A stretch of 64,000 bases of DNA, from the NCBI GenBank assembly GCA_020544565.1, contig CP078014.1:1765874-1829873 (forward strand). The letters run 5' to 3'. The notes beneath the pieces were generated by a model. The model was given only the letters and a program-made list of their open reading frames with translations. It did no database searches and was not told the DNA's origin. The stretch is from Bradyrhizobiaceae bacterium (GTDB taxonomy: Bacteria > Pseudomonadota > Alphaproteobacteria > Rhizobiales > Xanthobacteraceae). The number at the start of each line of letters is the position of its first letter. The stretch's first letter is position 1. A program made the position numbers and the translations under genes. This document shows, one piece after another, positions 1 to 9,813 of the stretch.

Positions 1-1
1 T

Positions 2-40
2 CAGAACGCCTCGCTGATCCTGACCGGCGAACCCGTTTAG
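2..40 (+). CDS. 3' end of a probable beta-ketoacyl-ACP synthase (partial)
   Basis: Only the last twelve codons and a TAG stop are in the window; they read QNASLILTGEPV. The N-A-S-L-I stretch resembles the end of FabF-type ketosynthases. What makes this likely is context: in rhizobia the lipid A very-long-chain cluster runs acpXL, fabZ, two fabF genes, an alcohol dehydrogenase, lpxXL, and the next two genes here match the last two members. Too short to identify by itself; the identity is an inference from synteny. Confidence 0.5.
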   Translation, partial: QNASLILTGEPV

Positions 41-139
41 CGGCGGCCTTTGCCGTGGCCGGCGGTTGACGCCACCGGCCGAACCGGCGATACGCAGCCC
101 CATCTGTCGATCAACCGTCCCTCACGGAGACACGGCCTC

Positions 140-1162
140 ATGCGTGCGCTCAGTCTTGTTGCAGACCGCCAGCTGGTGGTCGCGGATGCCCCGCCTCCCC
201 CGCCGCCGCGCGCGGGCGAAGTGCAGATCCGGGTCAAGGCCGTTGCCCTGAACCACATCGACGTCTGGGGCTATCGCGGCATGGCCTTCGCCAAGCGCAA
301 GCTGCCGCTCGTGGTCGGCGCGGAAGCCTCCGGAGAGATCGCCGCCATCGGCGACGACGTCACCCGCTTCCAGCCCGGCCAGAAGGTCGTGATGTACGGC
401 GCGCTGACCTGCGGCGTCTGCCCGGCCTGCCGCGAGGGCCGCGACAACCTGTGCGAGAACGTCGCCGGCATCATGGGCTTCCATGTCGACGGCTTCGCGC
501 GCGAACTGCTGAACCTCCCCGAGCGGCTGGTGATCCCGGTGCCGGACGGCGTCTCCGACCGCGACGCCGCCTGCGCGCCGATCGCGTTCTCCACCGTCCA
601 GCACATGCTGTTCGACAACGCCAAACTGCAGCCGGGCGAGACCGTACTGGTGCATGCCGGCGGCTCGGGCATCGGCACCGTCGCCATCATGATGGCGAAG
701 GCGATCGGCTGCACCGTCATCACCACGGTCGGCGACGACGCCAAGATCGCGGGCGTCAAGGCGCTCGGCGCCGATCACGTCATCAACTACCGCAAGGACC
801 GCTTCGAGCACGAGACGCGCAAGATCACCAAGAAGAAGGGCGTGGACGTGGTGTTCGAGCACGTCGGCGCCGATACCTTCAACGGCTCGCTGCTGACGCT
901 GAAGCGCGGCGGACGGCTCGTCACCTGCGGCTCCACCTCCGGCCCGACCGTGACCATCAACCTGATGCAGCTGTTCCAGCAGCAGTACCGCATCTTCGGC
1001 TCGTTCGGCGCCAGCATGCGCAACATCGCCGAAAGCCTCGACAAGATGGCGGCCGGCATGAAGCCGGTGATCGACACCGAAGTCCCCATCAGCGATGTCG
1101 CCGCCGCGCTCAAGCGGATGGAAAGCCGGCAGGTGTTCGGCAAGATCATCGTCACCTTCTGA
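140..1162 (+). CDS. Zinc-binding MDR-family alcohol dehydrogenase of the lipid A VLCFA cluster
   Basis: A 340-residue medium-chain dehydrogenase/reductase: GroES-like N-terminal domain, then a Rossmann domain with the nucleotide loop HAGGSGIGTVAI at about residue 172. Four cysteines (C91, C94, C97, C105) form the structural-zinc lobe. The catalytic-zinc positions look substituted: N38-H39 where alcohol dehydrogenases have Cys, and GAE in place of GHE near residue 60. The start at 140 follows a GGAG ribosome site; an in-frame ATG at 50 has none. The stop overlaps the next start (ATGA), so the gene is translationally coupled to lpxXL. By position it corresponds to the adh gene of the acpXL-lpxXL cluster, which builds the C26-C28 hydroxy fatty acid of lipid A. 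Its exact reaction is not established by the sequence. Confidence 0.88.
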   Translation: MRALSLVADRQLVVADAPPPPPPRAGEVQIRVKAVALNHIDVWGYRGMAFAKRKLPLVVGAEASGEIAAIGDDVTRFQPGQKVVMYGALTCGVCPACREGRDNLCENVAGIMGFHVDGFARELLNLPERLVIPVPDGVSDRDAACAPIAFSTVQHMLFDNAKLQPGETVLVHAGGSGIGTVAIMMAKAIGCTVITTVGDDAKIAGVKALGADHVINYRKDRFEHETRKITKKKGVDVVFEHVGADTFNGSLLTLKRGGRLVTCGSTSGPTVTINLMQLFQQQYRIFGSFGASMRNIAESLDKMAAGMKPVIDTEVPISDVAAALKRMESRQVFGKIIVTF

Positions 1163-2100
1163 TGCGCCGCTTCTTTCTCCGCGCGAGGGCCGCGCTGCGC
1201 GATGCCTTCCGGCCCGTGACCGAAGCCGTGGTCGGCGGCGTCGCGGTCGGCCTGCTGCGGATCGTGCGGTATTTCGACGCCGACCGCACCGCCAACTTCA
1301 CGGCCGCGGTGGCGCGCGCCGTCGGTCCGTGGTTGCCGGAACATAAGATCGGCCGCGCCAATCTCAAGGCGGCCTTTCCGGACAAATCCGACGCCGAAAT
1401 CGAAACCATCCTGACCGGGGTATGGGATAACCTCGGGCGCGTGGCCGGAGAATTCGCCCATCTCGATCACATCTGGGATCTGTCTCCCGACCGCCCCGAC
1501 TTCGGCCGCATCGAGGTCGCACCCGACGCCACGGCGAAGTTCGAGGCTATCCGCGACGACGGCAAGGGCGCGCTGATTTTCGCCTGCCATCTAGCCAACT
1601 GGGAGCTGCCCGCCCTCGCCGGCCCGGTGTTCGGCGTGAAATCGGCCGCGCTCTACCGCCGGCCAAACATCGCAGCCGTGGACCGCGCCATCCACTCGAT
1701 CCGCGCGGTCAACATGGGAACGATGATCCCGACCACCCACGAGGCTCCGCTGCTGCTGGCGAAGGCGCTGCAGGACGGCGTGCATGTCGGCATGCTGGTG
1801 GATCAGTTCTTCACGCGCGGCGTGGACGTCACCTTTTTCGGCCGCACCACCAAGGCGAACCCGCTGCTGGCGCGGCTGGCGCGGCAGGTGGATGTGCCGA
1901 TCTATGGCGTGCGCATGATCCGCCTGCCCGGCAACCGCTTTCGCGGCGTCATCTCCGACGAGGTGAAGCCGGTGCGCGATGCCGAGGGCAAGGTCGATAT
2001 CCAGGGCACTATGCAGGCCGTCACCTCGGTGATCGAGGGATGGGTGCGCGAGCATCCCGAGCAGTGGCTGTGGCTGCACCGGCGCTGGCGGACCCACTGA
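1162..2100 (+). CDS. lpxXL: Lipid A biosynthesis acyltransferase (LpxXL type)
   Basis: A 312-residue member of the LpxL/LpxM (HtrB/MsbB) lysophospholipid acyltransferase family, which transfers secondary acyl chains to lipid A at the inner membrane. The catalytic HX4E motif is HLANWE at H143-E148. A hydrophobic N-terminal segment (about residues 20-36) anchors it, and the family ending WLWLHRRW is present. The start codon overlaps the dehydrogenase stop by one base. Because it follows a ketosynthase end and the dehydrogenase, it is best read as LpxXL, the enzyme that attaches the very-long-chain acyl group, rather than a laurate-specific LpxL. Family certain; the acyl donor is inferred from neighbours. 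Confidence 0.9.
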   Translation: MRRFFLRARAALRDAFRPVTEAVVGGVAVGLLRIVRYFDADRTANFTAAVARAVGPWLPEHKIGRANLKAAFPDKSDAEIETILTGVWDNLGRVAGEFAHLDHIWDLSPDRPDFGRIEVAPDATAKFEAIRDDGKGALIFACHLANWELPALAGPVFGVKSAALYRRPNIAAVDRAIHSIRAVNMGTMIPTTHEAPLLLAKALQDGVHVGMLVDQFFTRGVDVTFFGRTTKANPLLARLARQVDVPIYGVRMIRLPGNRFRGVISDEVKPVRDAEGKVDIQGTMQAVTSVIEGWVREHPEQWLWLHRRWRTH

Positions 2101-2131
2101 CCGGCGCGCGCCCAGAAACCGCTGCGCGGCT

Positions 2132-3244
2132 CTATCGCCCGGTTTTGACCCGGGTCCACAGCCGGTTGATGATGCGCTGGGTCGCCGGAGCACGCGCGGT
2201 GATGATGAACAGGCGGTTCAGTGTGGCCTCGTCCGGATAGATCGTCCGGTCGTTGACGATCTTCGCATCGAGCAGCTTCTGGGCCGCGAGATTGCCGCTG
2301 GCATAGGCGAGAAACTCCGAGTTCCGGGCTGCGACATCCGGCCGGTACAGATAGTTGATGAGTTCGTGGGCCTCCGCGACATTCGGCGCATCCGCGGGGA
2401 TGGCGAAATTGTCGAAGAACATCTGCGCGCCTTCCTTCGGGATCGCGTAGCCGATCTCGACGCCATTCCTGGCTTCAGCCGCGCGGCGCTGCGCCTGCTT
2501 AATGTCGCCCGACCAGCCCACCACCAGACAGATTTCTCCGCTGGCGAGCGCGCTCAGATACTCCGACGAATGAAACTTGCGGACGTAGGGCCGGATGCTG
2601 CCGATCAGTTCCGCCGCCTTTTCCAGATCGGCCTGTTTGGTGGAGTTGGGATCGAGGCCGAGATAGTTCAGCGCCGCGGGCAGAATGTCGTCCGCGGAAT
2701 CGAGCATGTGGATGCCGCAGTCCTTGAATTTCGCGATGTTCTCCGGCTTGAACACCATGTCCCATGAATCGATGACGGCGTCGGGACCGAGAATCTCCCG
2801 CACCTTCTTGACGTTGAAGCCGATGCCGGTGGTGCCCCACATGTAATTGGCGGCATAGGCGTTGCCCGGATCATAGACGGCGAGGCGTTTCGTCACTTCC
2901 GGCCACGCATTGGCGAGATTGGGCAGCTTCGACTTGTCCAGCTTCTGGAACACATTGGCCGCGATCTGGCGTTGCAGGAAATAGGCGGTCGGCACCACCA
3001 CGTCGTAGCCGGACTTGCCGGCGAGCAGCCGCGTTTCCAGCGTCTCGTTGGCGTCGAACGTGTCGTAGACGACCTTGATGCCGGTCTCTTTCGTGAACTG
3101 GTCGAGCACGCCGGGCGCCATATAGTTCGACCAGTTGTAGAAATTCACGACGCGCTGCTGCGCCTGCGCCGCCGTGGCCGCAGCCAACGCGCCGAGGGCG
3201 ACAACCGCCAACCGCATCGCTTTCGACATCAGCCAGTCCATCAT
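2132..3244 (-). CDS. Polyamine (spermidine/putrescine) ABC transporter substrate-binding protein
   Basis: About 370 residues with a cleavable signal peptide (hydrophobic run, then AAATAAQAQ) and a PotD/PotF-type periplasmic binding fold beginning VVNFYNWSNYMAPGVL. Typical signatures follow: YDVVVPTAYFLQRQ, YMWGTTGIGFN and NYLYRPDVAA. Start choice is open: ATGs at 3244 and 3241 sit behind GAGACGGA, and a third at 3229 begins the signal peptide. The aminotransferase ends 13 bases upstream on the same strand, so the two are probably cotranscribed. No permease or ATPase gene is adjacent, so the membrane partner must be elsewhere. Related proteins bind putrescine or spermidine; the ligand here is inferred from family. 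Confidence 0.88.
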   Translation of the reverse strand: MMDWLMSKAMRLAVVALGALAAATAAQAQQRVVNFYNWSNYMAPGVLDQFTKETGIKVVYDTFDANETLETRLLAGKSGYDVVVPTAYFLQRQIAANVFQKLDKSKLPNLANAWPEVTKRLAVYDPGNAYAANYMWGTTGIGFNVKKVREILGPDAVIDSWDMVFKPENIAKFKDCGIHMLDSADDILPAALNYLGLDPNSTKQADLEKAAELIGSIRPYVRKFHSSEYLSALASGEICLVVGWSGDIKQAQRRAAEARNGVEIGYAIPKEGAQMFFDNFAIPADAPNVAEAHELINYLYRPDVAARNSEFLAYASGNLAAQKLLDAKIVNDRTIYPDEATLNRLFIITARAPATQRIINRLWTRVKTGR

Positions 3245-3257
3245 TCCGTCTCTTGCC

Positions 3258-4409
3258 TCACTTGCGAACGACGCGCGACAGTCGCTCCAGCGCTTCATCG
3301 AGCGTCGCGTCCTTCTTGGAAAAACAGAACCGCACCACCGAGGTGACGTGGTTTTCCTCGTAGAATGCCGACACCGGAATTGCGGCCACCCTGTGGTCGT
3401 GGACAAGACGCTTGCAGAACGCCTCGTCGGTCTCGTTGAGACCGAGCGACGCAAGATCGACGTTGAGGAAATAGGTGCCCTGCGATTGCAGCACGGGAAA
3501 GCCGAGAGCAGACAGGCCCGCGCGCAGGCGATCGCGGCTGCGCGCCAGTTCGGCCCGCATCTGCAGGAAATACTCGTCCGGCTTGCCGAGGCCGTAGGCC
3601 ACCGCCACCTGCAGGCTCGGCGGCGTGGTGAAGGTGATGAACTGGTGGGTCTTCGCCAGCACGCGCAGGATCGGCGGCGCGGCGCAGACGAACCCGACCT
3701 TCCAGCCGGTCAGCCCGAACATCTTTCCGGCCGAGCCGACCTTGACGGTGCGCTCGCGCATGCCGGGAATCGCGATCAGCGGGATATGAGCGCGGCCGTC
3801 GAAAACAACATGCTCCCACACCTCGTCGCAGATCGCGATCAGGTCGAACTCCTGGCAGATGCGCCCGAGCATTTCGAGATCCTCGCGGGGATAGACCACC
3901 GCGGCCGGATTGAGCGGATTGTTGAGGATCACATATTTCGTCTTCGGCGTGATCGCCGCGCGGATGGCCTCCTCCGGCAGCCGCCAGTCCGGCGGCTCGA
4001 GCCGCAGGAATTTCGGCACGCCGCCGGCCGCGCGGATGATCGGCACGTAGCAGTCATACATCGGCTGGAACACCAGCACCTCATCGCCGGGCTCGACCAG
4101 ACCAAGGATCGATCCGGTCAGCGCCTCGGTGGCGCCCGAGGTCACCATCACCTCGCTCATGGCGTCGAGCTGCACGCCGTGCCAATGGGCGTAATGCGCA
4201 GCGACGGCCTGACGCAGTTCGGGAAGGCCCATCATCGACGGGTACTGGTTGTAGCCGTTCAGCACCGCATCGGCGGCCTTCTCGCGGATGTCGAGCGGCC
4301 CCGGATCGTCCGGGAAACCCTGACCGAGATTGATCGCGTTCAGATCGCGCGCGGCCTGCGACATCACGTCGAAAATCGTGTTCGGCAGATCCGCAAAGAT
4401 TCTGTTCAT
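3258..4409 (-). CDS. PLP-dependent class I/II aminotransferase
   Basis: A 383-residue fold-type I aminotransferase of full length. The PLP lysine is K229 in VGSAGKMFGLTGWKVG; D195 in ICDEVWEH contacts the pyridine nitrogen; substrate-side residues are in NNPLNPAAVV, a variant of the usual NPxNPTG. The pattern is closest to the YbdL/kynurenine aminotransferase subgroup, often annotated as methionine or kynurenine aminotransferase. It lies 7 bases after the rhodanese gene and 13 bases before the polyamine-binding protein gene, so a three-gene operon is likely. The amino donor cannot be fixed from sequence. Confidence 0.92.
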   Translation of the reverse strand: MNRIFADLPNTIFDVMSQAARDLNAINLGQGFPDDPGPLDIREKAADAVLNGYNQYPSMMGLPELRQAVAAHYAHWHGVQLDAMSEVMVTSGATEALTGSILGLVEPGDEVLVFQPMYDCYVPIIRAAGGVPKFLRLEPPDWRLPEEAIRAAITPKTKYVILNNPLNPAAVVYPREDLEMLGRICQEFDLIAICDEVWEHVVFDGRAHIPLIAIPGMRERTVKVGSAGKMFGLTGWKVGFVCAAPPILRVLAKTHQFITFTTPPSLQVAVAYGLGKPDEYFLQMRAELARSRDRLRAGLSALGFPVLQSQGTYFLNVDLASLGLNETDEAFCKRLVHDHRVAAIPVSAFYEENHVTSVVRFCFSKKDATLDEALERLSRVVRK

Positions 4410-4416
4410 GCCAAGA

Positions 4417-4746
4417 TCAGCCGCCGGCCCGGGACGGCAGGCCCGCCGCCTTCCACGCCAGCATGCCCCCGGCCAGATGCGAGTTGTAGGGCTTGCCGGC
4501 GGCTTGCGCGGCGAGCGAGGCCGTCACCGAGCGGCGGCCGGAGCGACAGGCGAACACCACGGTCCTGCCCTGCGGATCGGGAATCTCTGTCGGATCGAAA
4601 GTGGAGAGCGGCAGCGCCAGCGCATCGGGATAGGCTTCCGCGGCAACCTCGTTCGGCTCGCGCACGTCGATCAGGAGATAGCGTCCCTGCGCAATGCCGG
4701 CGGCAACGTCTTCCGGCGTCAGATCATGAACTCGGTGGTCGGACAC
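4417..4746 (-). CDS. Single-domain rhodanese-like sulfurtransferase
   Basis: A 109-residue cytoplasmic protein consisting of one rhodanese domain: the opening LLIDVREPNEV motif, the active-site loop ACRSGRRS with catalytic C67, and the closing GGMLAWKAAGLP. The six-residue loop after the cysteine is the length seen in thiosulfate-type sulfurtransferases (GlpE/PspE-like). First gene of the probable operon with the aminotransferase and binding protein. Physiological sulfur donor and acceptor unknown. Confidence 0.9.
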   Translation of the reverse strand: MSDHRVHDLTPEDVAAGIAQGRYLLIDVREPNEVAAEAYPDALALPLSTFDPTEIPDPQGRTVVFACRSGRRSVTASLAAQAAGKPYNSHLAGGMLAWKAAGLPSRAGG

Positions 4747-4843
4747 TGTGGTCTCCTCGATGGCGCGAAACGGTGCCCAACCTCCCTTTTTGGCGCTGGA
4801 AAATCAAGCCGTCCGCACCCCGCCGGGCGCGCTGCCCGAACCT

Positions 4844-6769
4844 TCAGATCGTCACCTGGGCGCCGACTTCCACCACCCGCCCGGTCGGGATCTGGAAGTA
4901 GTCGGTGGCGTCGTTGGCCGAGCGGCTCAAGGCGATGAATAGCCGGTCCTGCCAGCGCGGCATGGCGGACTGGGCGGCCGGCTTCAGCGACCGCCGCGAC
5001 AGGAAAAACGACGTGGACATGATGTCGAACTGCCAGCCGAGCTTGCGGGCGATGGCCAGCGCCTTCGGCACGTTCGGCGTCTCCATGAAGCCGAACCGCA
5101 GCGTCACCCGGGAAAATGACTCGGTGAGCTGTTCCAGCCGCACCCGCCCGGACAGATCGACGCGCGGCGTCATCGCGGTTTCGACCGTGAGAATAACATT
5201 CTTGTCGTGGAGCACCTTGTAGTGCTTCAGGCTGTGCATCAGGGCGGTCGGCGCGAATCCGGGATTGCCGGTGAGGAACACGGCGGTGCCCGGCACGCGC
5301 TGCGGCGGCTTCTTTTCCAGCATCGCGACCAGATCGGCGAGTGGAATCTCCTGCCGGTTGATTTTCTCATTGAGCAGCCGGCTGCCGCGCCGCCAGGTGG
5401 ACATCAGCAGCATCACCAGCGCGCCGAGCGCGAGCGGCACCCAGCCGCCCTCGAACACCTTGAGCAAATTGGCGGTCAGGAAGGTGAGATCGATCATGAG
5501 GAACGGCAGGATCAACGCTGCCGCCATGACCGGCGACCACTTCCATACCTTCCACACCACCACGAAACCCATCATTGCGGTGACCACCATGGTGCCGGTC
5601 ACGGCGATACCGTAGGCGGACGCGAGCGCGCTCGACGAACGGAACAGGATCACCAGCATCACGACGCTGACGAACAGCAGCACGGTGACGCGCGGGATGT
5701 AGATCTGGCCGTAATGCGCCCCGGAGGTGTGAATGATCTCGAAACGGGGCATCAGGCCGAGCTGGATCGCCTGCCGCGTCAGCAAATACGCGCCCGTGAT
5801 CACGGCCTGACTGGCGATGACGGTAGCCACCGTCGCGAGCACCACCATCGGCACCAGCGCCCAGCCTGGAAACATCAGGAAGAAGGGGTTCTCGATCGCG
5901 GCCGGATCACCGATCACCAGCGCGCCCTGCCCCAGATAATCGAGCGCCAGCGACGGCAGTACGATCGCAAGCCACGCCGTCTGGATCGGGCGCTTGCCGA
6001 AATGGCCGAGATCGGCATAGAGCGCTTCCGCTCCGGTGACCGCCAGAAACACCGCCCCGAGCGTGACCAGCCCGATCACACCGTGATGGGCCAGAAAGGC
6101 GATGCCGTATTGCGGATCGAGCGCCCACAGCACGTCCGGATGCCGCACGATCTGCGGAATGGCGGCGACGCCGAGAATGATGAACCACGCCGCCATGATC
6201 GGACCGAACAACGTCGCGACGCTGGCGGTGCCGCGCGACTGGACCGCGAACAAGGCGATGAGGATGATAACCGTCAGCGGCACCACATAGGGATCGAACG
6301 CCGCGGTCACGAGCTTGGTGCCCTCGATCGCCGACAGCACCGACAGCGCCGGCGTGATCACCGCATCGCCATAGAACAGCGCGCCGCTGATGATGCCGAG
6401 CAGGACAACCACCCTGCCGCCGCCCTTGAGCGCGCGCTGGGCCAGCGCCATCAGCGCCAGCGTTCCGCCCTCGCCGTGGTTGTCGGCCCGCAGCAGGATC
6501 ACGACGTATTTGAGCGTCACCACGACGATCAGCGCCCACAGGATCAGCGAGATCACCCCCAGCACGGCAGCCGGGTTGGCCGATCCCGCCGTCACCCCGG
6601 CCGCGGTCGCCGCTTCGCGGAAAGCGTAAAGCGGGCTGGTGCCGATGTCGCCATAGACGACTCCGATGCTGCCCAGCAGGAGTGCCTGAAACGGCGCTGC
6701 GGAATGGATTTCACCGTCGGCGCTGGCCGCCGGAGTCACGGCGGCGGAGATAGGCGTATCGGTCGACAT
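4844..6769 (-). CDS. kup: Kup-type potassium uptake protein, copy 1
   Basis: A 641-residue KUP/HAK/KT potassium transporter: K+/H+ symport across the inner membrane. The family hallmark [20 protein letters not shown] begins near residue 33, about twelve membrane segments follow, and a soluble C-terminal region ends in [15 protein letters not shown]. The start at 6769 (MSTDTPIS) was preferred to a GTG 45 bases upstream because the N-terminus then has the usual length. A second complete kup lies 131 bases upstream in the same orientation, so this is a tandem paralogue pair. The 3' ends of the two are far more alike at DNA level than the N-termini. Confidence 0.95.
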   Translation of the reverse strand: MSTDTPISAAVTPAASADGEIHSAAPFQALLLGSIGVVYGDIGTSPLYAFREAATAAGVTAGSANPAAVLGVISLILWALIVVVTLKYVVILLRADNHGEGGTLALMALAQRALKGGGRVVVLLGIISGALFYGDAVITPALSVLSAIEGTKLVTAAFDPYVVPLTVIILIALFAVQSRGTASVATLFGPIMAAWFIILGVAAIPQIVRHPDVLWALDPQYGIAFLAHHGVIGLVTLGAVFLAVTGAEALYADLGHFGKRPIQTAWLAIVLPSLALDYLGQGALVIGDPAAIENPFFLMFPGWALVPMVVLATVATVIASQAVITGAYLLTRQAIQLGLMPRFEIIHTSGAHYGQIYIPRVTVLLFVSVVMLVILFRSSSALASAYGIAVTGTMVVTAMMGFVVVWKVWKWSPVMAAALILPFLMIDLTFLTANLLKVFEGGWVPLALGALVMLLMSTWRRGSRLLNEKINRQEIPLADLVAMLEKKPPQRVPGTAVFLTGNPGFAPTALMHSLKHYKVLHDKNVILTVETAMTPRVDLSGRVRLEQLTESFSRVTLRFGFMETPNVPKALAIARKLGWQFDIMSTSFFLSRRSLKPAAQSAMPRWQDRLFIALSRSANDATDYFQIPTGRVVEVGAQVTI

Positions 6770-6900
6770 GCAGTGACGTGCCCCAAAAGCGCGCAGCCCG
6801 GCGGCGGACAACACCTTAACATCGGACCGGTTCCCCCGATATGGGGAAAAATTTCAGCAGCGCTAGAAGAAGTGTCGGCGAAGAAATTTATTCCGTAAGT

Positions 6901-8802
6901 TCAGATCGTTACCTGCGTGCCGACTTCCACCACCCGCCCGGTCGGGATCTGGAAGTAGTCGGTGGCGTCGTTGGCCGAGCGGCTCATGGCGATGAACAGA
7001 TGATCCTGCCAGCGCGGCATGCCCGATTTCGCGGCCGGCTTCAGCGAGCGTCGCGAGACGAAGAACGACGTCGACATGATGTCGAACTGCCAGCCGAGCT
7101 TGCGGGCGATGGCCAGCGCCTTGGGCACGTTCGGCGTCTCCATGAAGCCGAAATTCAGCCGGACGGCGGCGAACTTGTCGCTGATATTCTCCATCCGCAC
7201 GCGGTCGATCACATCCACGCGCGGGGTTTCCGCGGTGTGGACGGTGAGGATCACGTTGTGCTCGTGCAGAACCTTGTTGTGCTTGAGGTTGTGCAGCAGC
7301 GCCGTCGGCACGTAGCCCGGATCGCTGGTCAGAAACACGGCGGTGCCCTTGACGATATGCGGCGGACGCTTCTCCAGGCTCTTGATCAGATCGAGCAGCG
7401 GCACCTCGGTGCGCCGCGTCTTGGTGATAAGGAGCGCGGCGCCCCGTCGCCAGGTCCAGATCAGGATCACCATGATGGCTCCGAACAGAACCGGCACCCA
7501 CGCGCCCTGAAACAGCTTGAGGAAATTGGCCGTCAGGAAGGTGAGATCGACGATGACGAGCGGCACGATCAGCGCGGCGGCGGCGGCGGCGCGCCAGTTC
7601 CACAGCTTCCAGATCACGACGAAACACATGATGCCGTCGGCGACCATCGTGGTGGAGACCGCGATGCCGTAAGCCGAGGCGAGACCGCTGGAGGTGCGGA
7701 ACAGGCCGACCAGCAGCATCACGCCGATCAGAAGCAGGATGTTGACGCGCGGAAGATAGATCTGCCCGGCATGGCTTTCGGAGGTGTAGCGCACCTCGAA
7801 ACGCGGCAGCAGGCCGAGCTGGATCGCCTGACGCACGATGGAGAACGCGCCGGTGATCACCGCCTGGCTCGCGATCACGGTAGCCGCGGTGGCGAGACAG
7901 ATCAGCGGCACCAGCACCGTCTCCGGCACCATGCGATAGAACGGATTCTCGATCGCCTCGGGGTGGGACAGCACCAGCGCGCCCTGCCCGAAATAATTGA
8001 GCAGCAGGCACGGCAGCACGAAGAACAGCCATGCCGACTGGATCGGCTTGCGGCCGAAATGGCCGAGATCGGCGTAGAGCGCCTCGCCACCGGTCACGGA
8101 CAGGAACACCGCGCCGAGAATCACCAGGCCGATAACGCCGTGGGTCAGCAGGAAGGTCACGGCATAGAGGGGATTGATGGCATGGACGATGCCGGGGTCG
8201 TCGCTGATGTGCATCAGCCCCATGACGCCGAGGGTCAAAAACCAGACGATCATCACCGGGGCAAAGGCGCTGGCGACCAGCGCGGTGCCGTGCGACTGGA
8301 CCGCGAACAGAGCGATCAGGATCAACACCGCCAGCGGCACCACATAGTGCTGGAGCGCGGGCGCAGCGAGGTCGAGGCCCTCCACCGCCGACAGCACCGA
8401 GATCGCCGGGGTGATCATGGCGTCGCCGAGGAACATCGATCCGCCGATGACGCCGAGCGCCAGCAGGAACCAGCTTCGCCGCCCGAGCGCCCGCTGCCCC
8501 AGCGCCATCAGCGACAGCGTGCCGCCTTCGCCGTTGTTGTCGGCGCGCAGCAGCAGCAGCACGTACTTGATGGTGACGACGACGATCAGAGACCACAGGA
8601 TCAGCGACAGCACGCCAAGCACGATATCGCGCGACACCGGACCGCCGTGGGCCGCGTTGTGGACAGCTTCGCGAAAGGCGTACAGCGGCGAGGTTCCGAT
8701 ATCGCCGAACACCACGCCGATGCTTCCCAGCGTAAGCGCCCAAAAGCCGGTGGTGACCGGCGCCTCTTGCGGCGCTTCGGCGGGTGTTTCGCTGGCAGCC
8801 AT
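6901..8802 (-). CDS. kup: Kup-type potassium uptake protein, copy 2
   Basis: A 633-residue KUP/HAK/KT family transporter with the hallmark [20 protein letters not shown] from about residue 27, [18 protein letters not shown] in the first cytoplasmic loop, about twelve membrane helices and a C-terminal cytoplasmic domain. It is upstream of, and cooriented with, copy 1, and either gene could be cotranscribed or have its own promoter in the 131-base spacer. The two differ clearly in the N-terminal tail and middle but end almost identically. Multiple kup copies are common in this bacterial group. No regulatory RNA or operator is evident upstream of 8802. Confidence 0.95.
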   Translation of the reverse strand: MAASETPAEAPQEAPVTTGFWALTLGSIGVVFGDIGTSPLYAFREAVHNAAHGGPVSRDIVLGVLSLILWSLIVVVTIKYVLLLLRADNNGEGGTLSLMALGQRALGRRSWFLLALGVIGGSMFLGDAMITPAISVLSAVEGLDLAAPALQHYVVPLAVLILIALFAVQSHGTALVASAFAPVMIVWFLTLGVMGLMHISDDPGIVHAINPLYAVTFLLTHGVIGLVILGAVFLSVTGGEALYADLGHFGRKPIQSAWLFFVLPCLLLNYFGQGALVLSHPEAIENPFYRMVPETVLVPLICLATAATVIASQAVITGAFSIVRQAIQLGLLPRFEVRYTSESHAGQIYLPRVNILLLIGVMLLVGLFRTSSGLASAYGIAVSTTMVADGIMCFVVIWKLWNWRAAAAAALIVPLVIVDLTFLTANFLKLFQGAWVPVLFGAIMVILIWTWRRGAALLITKTRRTEVPLLDLIKSLEKRPPHIVKGTAVFLTSDPGYVPTALLHNLKHNKVLHEHNVILTVHTAETPRVDVIDRVRMENISDKFAAVRLNFGFMETPNVPKALAIARKLGWQFDIMSTSFFVSRRSLKPAAKSGMPRWQDHLFIAMSRSANDATDYFQIPTGRVVEVGTQVTI

Positions 8803-8952
8803 GATCGAAGGAACGCCCCGATATCGGTTTTGTGATCCCGGTCGCCCGGTGATCCGCTTCGCGTGGCGCTTCTTATATCACTGGCAATCGATGTCCACTG
8901 CCGAAGACAGCGGGACACGGCTACCTCCGATCGAGCGATGGTATTATAGTAA

Positions 8953-9780
8953 TTAAGGCTTGAGATTGGGCGGAACGGGAGGCTCCTCCCGCATCAGCGT
9001 GATCGTCACCCGGCGGTTTGCCGCAAGGGTGGGATCGTCGGGAAACAGCGGCTGGGTATCCGCCTTGCCCGCCACCGAATAGATGTGGGAGGTCGGCAGG
9101 CCCTGCTGCTCCAGAATCTGGCGCACGGCATTGGCGCGGTCGGCGGAGAGATCGAAACCGTCATAGCCCGAGCGCGATGGCACGAAATTCGCCGAGGTGT
9201 GGCCGACGATCGCGACCCGCAGCGGCGTCGCCTTGAGCGGCGTGGCGAGCTTCTGGATCAGCCGCCGCGTCCGCTCCAGCGGCTGCCGGGAGCCATCGGC
9301 AAACATCGAGCGCCCGTCCTGATCGATGATTTCGAGGTTGAGGCCCTGTTTGGTTTCCTCGAACATGATGTGCTTGGACAGTTCGGAGATTTCCGGCAGG
9401 TCCTGCAGCGCCTGACGCAGCGAGGCGGCGGCGAGCGCGAATTCGCGGTCACTCTTCATCCGCGCGCCGGCGATCTTGCTGTTGTCGTCCTGATTCGGCG
9501 TCGGCGTGTTGGAAGCTTCTTCCGGCGGAATGTGCGCGACGTTCTTCAGCTTCGGCCGGGTCGGAAGGCCGTCCGATTCGATCATGCCGGAGAAGCGCGA
9601 GGCGGTCTGCACGCCGAAGGCGTCGCGCATTGAGCCGGCGACGATCTTGAGTTTCTGCTGATCCTGGTTCGAGAACGCCACGAGCATGACGAAGAAGCTC
9701 ATCAGCAGGGCCATGAGATCGGCGAAGGTCACGAACCAGCCGTGGCCGCCTGCATGTCCGTCACGTTTCTTCTTGGCCAT
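8953..9780 (-). CDS. motB: Flagellar motor stator protein MotB
   Basis: A 275-residue stator subunit. The single membrane helix carries WFVTFADLMALLMSFFVMLV, with the ion-binding aspartate at D21. A linker follows, then a C-terminal OmpA/peptidoglycan-binding domain (LRVAIVGHTS, then LSADRANAVRQIL). It forms the ion-driven stator with MotA, encoded 33 bases upstream on the same strand. Family assignment is secure; coupling ion (H+ or Na+) is not readable with confidence, although the partner resembles PomA. Confidence 0.95.
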   Translation of the reverse strand: MAKKKRDGHAGGHGWFVTFADLMALLMSFFVMLVAFSNQDQQKLKIVAGSMRDAFGVQTASRFSGMIESDGLPTRPKLKNVAHIPPEEASNTPTPNQDDNSKIAGARMKSDREFALAAASLRQALQDLPEISELSKHIMFEETKQGLNLEIIDQDGRSMFADGSRQPLERTRRLIQKLATPLKATPLRVAIVGHTSANFVPSRSGYDGFDLSADRANAVRQILEQQGLPTSHIYSVAGKADTQPLFPDDPTLAANRRVTITLMREEPPVPPNLKP

Positions 9781-9813
9781 GACCTGTTCCGCCCCGCTGT
9801 CGGCCGCGCGCGA

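Noticed and set aside
3174..4901. A 575-codon plus-strand frame opposite the aminotransferase and rhodanese genes
   Set aside because: Antisense to two recognised enzymes; no motif and no start context.
5207..8835. Two long open frames on the plus strand opposite the kup genes
   Set aside because: Their translations are His/Arg/Asp-rich with no known motifs, the usual antisense reading of GC-rich coding DNA; both kup genes are complete on the other strand.
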